12,739 nucleotides of DNA, taken from contig DNNY01000115.1 of assembly GCA_003497765.1 (NCBI GenBank), positions 1 to 12,739 of the forward strand. The letters run 5' to 3'. Positions 5,992-12,739 of this stretch are shown here, piece after piece. The translations under genes and the position numbers were made by a program. This DNA is from Oceanospirillaceae bacterium (GTDB lineage: Bacteria; Pseudomonadota; Gammaproteobacteria; Pseudomonadales; Balneatricaceae). The notes below the pieces were generated by a model. That model ran no database searches and was not told where the DNA came from. It saw only the letters and a program-made list of their open reading frames with translations. The first letter of the stretch is position 1; each line of letters starts with the position of its first letter.

Positions 5992-8900
5992 ATGCTGATT
6001 TTACGTGGTGCTCCCGCTCTTTCTGAATTTCGTCAACAACGTTTGCTGGCAGAATTACAGGCCATCATCCCGGCCGTAGAAAGCATTTATGGTGAGTTTA
6101 TGCACTTTGTTAATCTCCATGCAGAGTTAACAGCTGATGAACAACAGGTGTTAGAAACCATTTTGCATTATGGCCCAAGTGTTCAGGTGCAAGCAGCGAC
6201 TGGTTCTATGCTGTTGGTGGTACCGCGTTTGGGCACTATTTCACCATGGTCTAGTAAAGCCAGCGATATTGCTCACAATTGTGGCTTGGACAAGGTGGCT
6301 CGCTTGGAAAGAGGTATTGCTTACTATTTGCGTGGCGACCTTAGTGAGTCTGATATCACCCAAGCCAGTGCTATCTTGCATGATCGCATGGTTGAACAAG
6401 TATTATCAGATTTAGATGCAGCAACTGGGCTATTTGATCAGACTGAGCCAGCCCCACTGTCAACAGTGGACATCTTAGGCGGTGGTCGTGCCGCTCTAAT
6501 AGCAGCTAATACCAACCTTGGTTTGGCTTTAGCGGAAGATGAAATTGACTATCTTGTTGCCGCTTTTGAGGAATTACAACGTAATCCTACAGATGTTGAG
6601 CTGATGATGTTTGCTCAAGCAAACTCAGAGCACTGCCGCCATAAAATCTTTAATGCTAGCTGGACCATAGATGGTGAGGAGCAAGAACATTCCTTGTTCC
6701 AAATGATTAAAAACACCAATAACCTCCATGGTGGGGGAGTATTGTCTGCCTATAAGGATAATGCTTCGGTGATTGAAGGTCATAAAGGTGGGCGCTTCTT
6801 CCCCCAAGCAAGTAATCATGAATATGCATATCATCAAGAAGATGTGCATATTCTGATGAAGGTAGAAACCCATAACCACCCCACAGCTATTGCACCCCAT
6901 GCCGGTGCTGCTACTGGTTCAGGTGGTGAGATTCGTGATGAAGGTGCTACGGGTAGAGGTTCTAAGCCGAAAGCAGGCTTAACTGGCTTTACCGTGTCTA
7001 ATCTAAACATTCCTGGTTTTGAACAGCCTTGGGAAGAAGCTTATGGTAAACCAGAGCGGATTGTGTCGGCCCTAGATATTATGCTGGAAGGCCCCATCGG
7101 TGGTGCCGCCTTTAATAATGAATTTGGTCGCCCAGCGTTAAATGGTTATTTCCGTACTTACGAAGCCAAAGTGCCCGGTGTCAATGGTGATGAGGTACGG
7201 GGCTACCATAAGCCCATTATGTTGGCTGGTGGCATGGGTAATATTCGTGGCGAACATGTTGAAAAAGGTGAAATTGGTGTCGGCTTTAAGCTTATTTGCC
7301 TTGGTGGCCCGGCGATGCAAATTGGTCTGGGTGGTGGCGCCGCTTCCTCCATGGATTCCGGTGCTAGTGCGGCTGATCTTGATTTTGCCTCTGTGCAACG
7401 GGAAAACCCAGAGCTAGAACGACGTTGTCAGGAAGTTATAGACCGCTGCTGGCAGTTGGGCGATAGCAATCCGATTGCCTTTATTCATGATGTGGGGGCG
7501 GGTGGTTTGTCCAATGCTTTCCCTGAGCTAGTTAAAGATGGTGGCCGTGGTGGTCATTTTGAACTTCGTAACGTCAATAATGATGAGCCAGGAATGTCAC
7601 CTTTAGCGATCTGGTGTAATGAAGCTCAAGAGCGTTATGTCATGGCAGTAGCACCAGAAAACTTGGCATTGTTTGAAGAATTATGTGCTCGGGAACGTTG
7701 CCCTTATGCCATAGTTGGTGAAGCTACAGAAGAGCACCATTTGACCTTGGGTGACAACCACTTTGCTAATAAGCCCGTTGACTTACCTATGTCAGTGCTA
7801 TTTGGTAAACCACCTAAAATGCATCGGGATGTGTCTCGCAACAACCCGCAATTGCAGGCGTTGGAGATGCAAGATGTTGATCTTGCCGAAGCCGCCCAGC
7901 GAGTTTTAAGTCTGCCAGCCGTGGCTAGTAAAAGCTTTTTGATTACTATTGGTGACCGTTCAATTACAGGTATGGTTGCTGGTGAACAAATGGTAGGCCC
8001 ATGGCAAGTGCCGGTGGGCAATTGTGCCGTGACAACCACCGCTTTGGATACCACCACGGGTGAAGCGATGGCGATGGGTGAACGCACGCCCCTCGCATTA
8101 ATTGATGCCCCTGCTTCTGGTCGTATGGCCATTGGTGAAACCATTACCAACTTAGCCAGTGCACAAATTGCTGACCTTGGTGATATTCGTTTATCAGCCA
8201 ACTGGATGTCTCCCGCTGGCTATGTAGGTGAAGATGCTAAGTTATATGATACGGTAAAAGCTGTCGGCATGGAGTTATGTCCAGCCCTAGGTATTTCTAT
8301 TCCAGTGGGTAAAGATTCCATGTCTATGCGCACAGTATGGAAAGATGGTGATAAAGATAAAAGTGTAACATCGCCAGTATCCCTAGTAATCTCTGGCTTT
8401 GCTCCCGTAGAGGATGTGCGTAAAACCTTAACACCGCAGTTGCGGACTGATAAAGGCGCTACTGATTTGATTTTGATTGATTTGGGTAAAGGTCAAAATC
8501 GTTTGGGTGGTTCAGCCTTGGCACAGGTGTATAAACAGCTAGGTAATTGCACCCCTGATGTGGATGATGCAGCGGATCTTAAAGGCCTGTTTAGTGCCAT
8601 TCAAGGCCTGAATTCTGAAGGTCTTTTATTGGCTTATCATGATCGCGCCGATGGTGGCTTGCTGGCTACCTTAGCGGAAATGGCCTTTGCTGGGCATACG
8701 GGTATTGATATAGAAATGGGTGTCTTAGTAGACCATCCCCAAGACTTATTAGGTAGTTTGTTTAATGAAGAACTGGGTGTTGTGATCCAAGTACGCAAAG
8801 AAGATACAGCAGAGGTGTTACGTCAATGTAGTGCCGCGGGTCTGGCTGAGCACAGTCAGGTTATTGGTACCCTGAATGATGATGATCAAATTCGTTTTAC

Positions 8901-9885
8901 CCTTGAGGGTGAGGAAGTATTGGTTGATTCACGTATAGACTGGCACCGCACTTGGGCAGAGACCAGTTATCGCTTGCAGGCTATGCGTGATAATGCCGAT
9001 TGTGCCCAGCAAGAATTTGATCGTTTATTGGATGCCAGTGATCCAGGCCTAAATGTCCATTTAACTTTTGATTTAGATGACGAAATCACCGCTAGTTTAG
9101 AAACAAATAAGCGTCCTAAAGTGGCCATTTTGCGTGAGCAAGGTGTTAATGGTCAGGTCGAAATGGCAGCTGCTTTTGATCGTGCAGGCTTTGCCTGTAC
9201 CGATGTGCATATGAGTGATATTTTAACTGGCCGTCGACAGTTAACAGAGTTTGTAGGGCTGGTTGCCTGTGGCGGTTTCTCCTACGGTGATGTGCTGGGT
9301 GCGGGCGAGGGTTGGGCCAAATCTATTCTCTTTAATGCCAAGGCACGACAACAGTTTAGCGATTTCTTTGCGCGCAGCGATACCTTTGCTCTTGGTGTAT
9401 GTAATGGCTGTCAGATGCTTTCAAATTTACATGAGTTAATTCCTGGTGCTGAACACTGGCCACACTTTGTACGTAACCAGTCAGAACAGTTTGAAGGTCG
9501 TACAGCCTTAGTGCAGGTGCAAGAGTCGGATTCTATTTTCCTACAAGGTATGGCTGGTTCACATATGCCTATTGCCATTGCCCATGGTGAGGGTCATGCT
9601 GAATTTGCCAGCACCGCTGACCTTGAAGCATGCAACCAAGGCGGCCAAGTGGCATTGCGTTATGTCGATAACTATGGCAAGCCTACAGAGGCATATCCAG
9701 CCAACCCTAATGGTTCAGTAGAGGGTATTACTGGACTAACGGCAGCTAATGGTCGTGTGACTATAATGATGCCACACCCTGAGCGAGTATATCGTAGTTT
9801 GCAAAATTCTTGGGCCCCTGAGGAGTGGCAAGAAGATGGACCTTGGATGCGTATGTTCCGTAATGCGCGGGCATGGGTTAAGTAA
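5992..9885 (+). CDS. purL: Phosphoribosylformylglycinamidine synthase
   Basis: PurL (FGAM synthase) converts FGAR, glutamine and ATP to FGAM, the fourth step of de novo IMP synthesis. The 1297-residue product is the large single-chain form of gammaproteobacteria (E. coli about 1295), and it matches E. coli from [12 protein letters not shown] at the N-terminus to [11 protein letters not shown] at the end. Order: PurS-like N-terminal domain (about 1-150), linker, the two-lobed synthetase core with [16 protein letters not shown] (from about 207), METHNHP-type [12 protein letters not shown] and [18 protein letters not shown], then a C-terminal class I glutaminase domain from about 1035. The glutaminase triad is Cys1137 (GVCNGCQML), His1262 and Glu1264 (MPHPERV). 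The ATG has a good GAGG ribosome binding site and starts 2 bp after the tadA stop, indicating co-transcription. No frameshift or missing key residue was seen. Confidence 0.98.
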   Translation: MLILRGAPALSEFRQQRLLAELQAIIPAVESIYGEFMHFVNLHAELTADEQQVLETILHYGPSVQVQAATGSMLLVVPRLGTISPWSSKASDIAHNCGLDKVARLERGIAYYLRGDLSESDITQASAILHDRMVEQVLSDLDAATGLFDQTEPAPLSTVDILGGGRAALIAANTNLGLALAEDEIDYLVAAFEELQRNPTDVELMMFAQANSEHCRHKIFNASWTIDGEEQEHSLFQMIKNTNNLHGGGVLSAYKDNASVIEGHKGGRFFPQASNHEYAYHQEDVHILMKVETHNHPTAIAPHAGAATGSGGEIRDEGATGRGSKPKAGLTGFTVSNLNIPGFEQPWEEAYGKPERIVSALDIMLEGPIGGAAFNNEFGRPALNGYFRTYEAKVPGVNGDEVRGYHKPIMLAGGMGNIRGEHVEKGEIGVGFKLICLGGPAMQIGLGGGAASSMDSGASAADLDFASVQRENPELERRCQEVIDRCWQLGDSNPIAFIHDVGAGGLSNAFPELVKDGGRGGHFELRNVNNDEPGMSPLAIWCNEAQERYVMAVAPENLALFEELCARERCPYAIVGEATEEHHLTLGDNHFANKPVDLPMSVLFGKPPKMHRDVSRNNPQLQALEMQDVDLAEAAQRVLSLPAVASKSFLITIGDRSITGMVAGEQMVGPWQVPVGNCAVTTTALDTTTGEAMAMGERTPLALIDAPASGRMAIGETITNLASAQIADLGDIRLSANWMSPAGYVGEDAKLYDTVKAVGMELCPALGISIPVGKDSMSMRTVWKDGDKDKSVTSPVSLVISGFAPVEDVRKTLTPQLRTDKGATDLILIDLGKGQNRLGGSALAQVYKQLGNCTPDVDDAADLKGLFSAIQGLNSEGLLLAYHDRADGGLLATLAEMAFAGHTGIDIEMGVLVDHPQDLLGSLFNEELGVVIQVRKEDTAEVLRQCSAAGLAEHSQVIGTLNDDDQIRFTLEGEEVLVDSRIDWHRTWAETSYRLQAMRDNADCAQQEFDRLLDASDPGLNVHLTFDLDDEITASLETNKRPKVAILREQGVNGQVEMAAAFDRAGFACTDVHMSDILTGRRQLTEFVGLVACGGFSYGDVLGAGEGWAKSILFNAKARQQFSDFFARSDTFALGVCNGCQMLSNLHELIPGAEHWPHFVRNQSEQFEGRTALVQVQESDSIFLQGMAGSHMPIAIAHGEGHAEFASTADLEACNQGGQVALRYVDNYGKPTEAYPANPNGSVEGITGLTAANGRVTIMMPHPERVYRSLQNSWAPEEWQEDGPWMRMFRNARAWVK

Positions 9886-9938
9886 GCCAAGTGCGAGAAC
9901 TATAAAGGTTTAGCAAAGCGGTAATGAGGGTGGTGTAG

Positions 9939-10574
9939 ATGAGCTTAAGAGTTGAAATAATTCCAGTCACAGCGTTTCAACAAAACTGCTCATTGGTTTG
10001 GTGTGATAGCACCAACGAGGCTGCCCTTATTGATCCTGGTGGTAACTCGGAGTTATTACTAGAGCGGATTGAGGTACATGGTGTGCAACTAAAGCAGATT
10101 CTGCTCACCCATGCTCATATTGACCATGCCGGTGCTGCTGCTGACATTGCGGAACAGCATGATATTCCCATTATTGGCCCCCATAAAGCTGACCAATTCT
10201 GGATCGATAAATTGAGTGACCAAAGTCGCATGTTTCAGTTTCCAGAAGCGCGGCCTTTTGTACCCCAGCGCTGGTTAGATCAAGGTGATAAGGTACAGGT
10301 AGGCAAAGAAACCATGCAGGTTTTTCATTGCCCGGGACATACCCCAGGCCATGTGGTGTTTTATCATCCCACTATTGGCTTGCTGTTTGTTGGTGATGTC
10401 TTATTTCAAAACTCTATTGGCCGCACAGACTTTCCCCAAGGTGACCATGCCACCCTCATCCAGTCTATTCATGACAAGTTACTGGTGCTGGATGACCAAG
10501 TACAATTTGTACCTGGTCATGGCCCTATGTCGACTATTGGACAAGAGCGTCAACATAACCCCTTCCTAGTGTAA
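9939..10574 (+). CDS. gloC: Metallo-beta-lactamase-fold hydrolase, GloC/YcbL type (probable glyoxalase II family)
   Basis: This 211-residue protein resembles E. coli YcbL/GloC, a single-domain type II glyoxalase that hydrolyses S-D-lactoylglutathione in the cytosol. Family motifs are complete: THAHIDH at 57-63 (metal ligands His58, His60, Asp62, His63), His134 in CPGHTPGH, Asp153 in VGDVLF and His194 in VPGHGPMST. The N-terminus IIPVTAFQQNCSLVWC, the segment RWLDQGDKV and the end HNPFL also parallel YcbL. The C-terminal substrate-binding domain of classical GloB is absent, as expected for YcbL. The ATG has TGAGGG about 8 bases upstream. It follows purL after 53 bp with no terminator seen, so it may be read through from the purine cluster, though its job is unrelated. 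The exact substrate is inferred from similarity. Confidence 0.9.
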   Translation: MSLRVEIIPVTAFQQNCSLVWCDSTNEAALIDPGGNSELLLERIEVHGVQLKQILLTHAHIDHAGAAADIAEQHDIPIIGPHKADQFWIDKLSDQSRMFQFPEARPFVPQRWLDQGDKVQVGKETMQVFHCPGHTPGHVVFYHPTIGLLFVGDVLFQNSIGRTDFPQGDHATLIQSIHDKLLVLDDQVQFVPGHGPMSTIGQERQHNPFLV

Positions 10575-10586
10575 AAGGGGAGTAAT

Positions 10587-12698
10587 TTAGCGATCCCGTG
10601 TATAACGATAGACCTGTCTATCACCATCACCATAATCAAACATACAGTCAAAACTATTGTCGCTTTGAGTGATCAGAGTACAACTATACTCACTGGTTTC
10701 ACCTACTTCGAACTCATCAGCACAGGTCTCGCGATCCAAAGCATCACGCTCAACAAATGATAAGGTGACGCCAGATTGCTGCCAGTCATACTCCACCACA
10801 TATAAGTCACACTGATTGTATTCATCACTTATGGCATAGCCACCAACACCATTGGCTGATAAGGTCTCATAACCAAAGGTTTCCCAAGAGCAACCTTCAA
10901 TAAGTTCTTCAACTAGATACTCGCCTTCTGGTGACCACATTTGTGATTCGCCTGTAACCTCATAAAATTTTGTTTCAAAGTCAATACGTAAGCCTTTATT
11001 GGTAAAGGTCTCCGTCATAGCTACGTCGGTATTAAGGTCGTTTAATAAAGCCAGACTAGAATACAAATCGGCACAATCATTGATGCTCATGTCGGCCATA
11101 TCACCAATAGCCGGCATAGCTTCCTGGGCGATAGTAGCCACTTTGTTATAGTTGGCAGTAAAGGCAAACAGGCCATCTTGATTAAGCTTTTCAAAGGCTA
11201 AAGATCGGGCAGCTGAGGTGGCCTCGTCACCATCAAAAATAACCACTTGGTTGCCTTTCACCGCGACCTTGGGTTGGATCCCCGGGGGCAGATCGGGGAG
11301 ATTAAGTGGCACTGTTGTACCATCACTGGGGATGACGACACTACCCAGTTCAGGAACTAGCCCAACCAGACCTACTAACAGGGCTGGGTTTTCGGCAGCG
11401 ATAGTCACTAGTCCGTCCACACTAAATAGTCCGGCCATCAGACTCTTAATATCTAAATCATAAATTGCCAGTCCCACACCGCTAATACCTTGTCCCATAG
11501 CCGTGGCAATCGCTAAAGCCGATGGATCCATAGCAGTGGCGGCCATTTGCAATTCAGCAAGTTCAGCGCAAGCAAAATCGTTAGCCATAAAACGGGCGCG
11601 TAAATCGTTAAATACTGGTGTCAGTGAGGTTATATCTAAACCAAGCGCCATAGAGAACAAGCTATCATCGGCACTATTAACATAACTGGGCAGGTGACCA
11701 TTTAACTTGGTCAATTGCGCGGCTATATCTTGATTGGTGACTTCAATTATTGCATGGCCTTCCATGATGATGCTGTTACCTTGCTTTTTCACAGCATCAT
11801 AGCCAAATATTACCCGTGGCATACCTTCGGCCATAAGTGTCAATTCTTGGCCACAGCTGGGGGTGAAGGGACTATCATTGGTATTCATGGTGAGTTGCTG
11901 CAGATCCATGCTGGCCTTATTTGATTCTGTACCACTGAGCATGCGGGTTAATTCCAGCACGCTAAAGTAGCCGGCCATATAGTCGATAAAGTTTTCCTCA
12001 TCACGCAGGGTGGCGATGGCGTTTGTATCTGCCAGAGAGCGTGTTTCTGGTGCCAACCCAAGGATATCTAAGCGGCGTGCTTCAGAGAAACTCTCTGGGA
12101 TCACCGTAATAGTGGCAATAGTGTCTTGTAAGGATAAAGTGAGCCATAAATCAAAGCCGACTTCTGGTCCTGTATTGAGGGTCCAGTAATGGACTTGGTG
12201 CTCTCCCCACATGGCTGTTGAACGAGGTAAGAAGCTCTCTTGACCAGCTTTATCAAAGGCTTTAAGTATGGCCTCTGGACGTTCTACACCAAATTGCAGT
12301 ACTGGCATTAAGCCGTCCATATAAAAAGCGCCAGACATATATTTATCAAGACCATAATGGGCGACAAAATTTTTGTCTCCCGTGGCCCTTACTGCCATCA
12401 GATCATTAAGCAAAATAGAGAAGAAATCGAATTCAGGTAACGACACTTCCTCGGCAATTTTTTCCAACTCATCCACTGCAGACTGCATTTGTGAAACAGA
12501 GGTTAACCGACCCATATCAATAGAACGGGTGCGCCAGTCTAGCGAGCCATCAACATAAAAGAGGGTGTCAGCAGGGGCCTGTTGTTGAAACCGTGTTAAG
12601 GGATCACTACTGAGCTTATTCACCCTGCTGGCATAACTTGTGTTGGCTAAGAGTATAGTGAGTAAAGAGATCAGCATTAGCTGGCAACACTTGTTCAT
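10587..12698 (-). CDS. Secreted protein of unknown function with signal peptide and cysteine-rich C-terminal region
   Basis: I do not recognise this 703-residue protein with confidence. It begins with a Sec signal peptide: MNK, a hydrophobic stretch to about residue 18, and a likely signal peptidase I site after Ala23 (SYA|SR). There is no lipobox after the hydrophobic core, so it is probably periplasmic or exported rather than a lipoprotein. The opening APADTLFYVDGSLD (41-54) and apparently repeated xDGL segments (residues 127-130, 428-431 and 508-511) recall the general plan of DUF3352-like proteins, a weak inference from memory. A proline-rich linker lies at 464-476. Mature cysteines are 282, 377, 542, 603, 630, 659, 673 and 685. 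Five of the eight fall in the last ~100 residues, suggesting a disulfide-stabilised beta-rich domain. The product is acidic. The gene is convergent with gloC (12 bp between stops). No enzymatic motif was found. Confidence 0.85.
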   Translation of the reverse strand: MNKCCQLMLISLLTILLANTSYASRVNKLSSDPLTRFQQQAPADTLFYVDGSLDWRTRSIDMGRLTSVSQMQSAVDELEKIAEEVSLPEFDFFSILLNDLMAVRATGDKNFVAHYGLDKYMSGAFYMDGLMPVLQFGVERPEAILKAFDKAGQESFLPRSTAMWGEHQVHYWTLNTGPEVGFDLWLTLSLQDTIATITVIPESFSEARRLDILGLAPETRSLADTNAIATLRDEENFIDYMAGYFSVLELTRMLSGTESNKASMDLQQLTMNTNDSPFTPSCGQELTLMAEGMPRVIFGYDAVKKQGNSIIMEGHAIIEVTNQDIAAQLTKLNGHLPSYVNSADDSLFSMALGLDITSLTPVFNDLRARFMANDFACAELAELQMAATAMDPSALAIATAMGQGISGVGLAIYDLDIKSLMAGLFSVDGLVTIAAENPALLVGLVGLVPELGSVVIPSDGTTVPLNLPDLPPGIQPKVAVKGNQVVIFDGDEATSAARSLAFEKLNQDGLFAFTANYNKVATIAQEAMPAIGDMADMSINDCADLYSSLALLNDLNTDVAMTETFTNKGLRIDFETKFYEVTGESQMWSPEGEYLVEELIEGCSWETFGYETLSANGVGGYAISDEYNQCDLYVVEYDWQQSGVTLSFVERDALDRETCADEFEVGETSEYSCTLITQSDNSFDCMFDYGDGDRQVYRYTRDR

Positions 12699-12704
12699 AG
12701 AAGT

Positions 12705-12710
12705 CTCCTT
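12705..12710 (-). promoter_or_regulatory. Strong ribosome binding site of the secreted-protein gene
   Basis: On the minus strand AAGGAG lies 6 bases before the ATG at 12698. This is a near-ideal Shine-Dalgarno. It supports the chosen start, which also gives a proper signal peptide. The promoter would lie at or beyond the right window edge. Confidence 0.85.
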
Positions 12711-12739
12711 ATATTAAGTATCATGGCAAGTCATTTATG

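Noticed and set aside
7704..8201. Long open frame on the minus strand opposite purL (165 codons); a similar one lies opposite guaB at 2309-2734
   Set aside because: Both lie wholly or mostly antisense to highly conserved enzymes and resemble no known protein. They are explained by codon bias of the sense genes.
10559..10580. CCCCTT / AAGGGG hairpin between the convergent gloC and secreted-protein genes
   Set aside because: The 6-bp stem has a 10-base loop and no T-run on either strand. It overlaps the end of gloC, so a bidirectional terminator is not supported.
11276..11286. GGATCCCCGGG, identical to part of a common cloning polylinker
   Set aside because: It lies in frame inside the secreted-protein gene (coding a Pro-Pro-Gly-Ile stretch), and the surrounding bases do not continue the polylinker. 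Chance is the best explanation.

Overview
The window looks like chromosomal DNA of a gammaproteobacterium, moderate in GC, probably a marine or aquatic lineage outside the Enterobacterales. This rests on rRNA and protein sequences that resemble the E. coli/Pseudomonas versions I recall, on the divergent xseA/guaB arrangement, and on a full-length single-chain PurL of about 1300 residues. The exact genus cannot be told from the sequence alone.

Layout. Positions 1-165 are the 3' end of a 23S rRNA gene. A spacer without tRNA follows (166-302), then a 5S rRNA gene (about 303-422) and a strong rho-independent terminator (431-464). Positions 465-630 are unusual. They hold three compact hairpins, an 11-nt exact inverse copy of part of the 5S, and a decayed copy of the 5S 3' tail, and they end in a second terminator (599-629). 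xseA (exonuclease VII large subunit) lies on the minus strand and converges on the rRNA operon. A 342-bp divergent intergenic region (1992-2333) separates it from a plus-strand purine gene cluster: guaB, guaA, tadA, purL. A metallo-beta-lactamase-fold hydrolase of the GloC/YcbL type follows on the same strand. At the right edge a 703-residue secreted protein of unknown function is encoded on the minus strand, convergent with gloC.

How the genes work together. PurL catalyses the fourth step of IMP synthesis. GuaB takes IMP to XMP and GuaA takes XMP to GMP, so the cluster combines one de novo purine step with the whole guanine branch. TadA makes inosine at the wobble position of tRNA-Arg(ACG). 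It sits inside the cluster with no intergenic room (GTG start 11 bp after the guaA stop; purL starts 2 bp after the tadA stop). A terminator-like hairpin between guaB and guaA may lower expression of the distal genes. No obvious mobile element, CRISPR array or phage gene was seen.

I found no convincing new multi-gene system. The parts most worth a second look are the 5S-derived spacer at 465-630, the unknown secreted protein with apparent internal repeats and a cysteine-rich C-terminal region, and the repeat-rich guaB upstream region.
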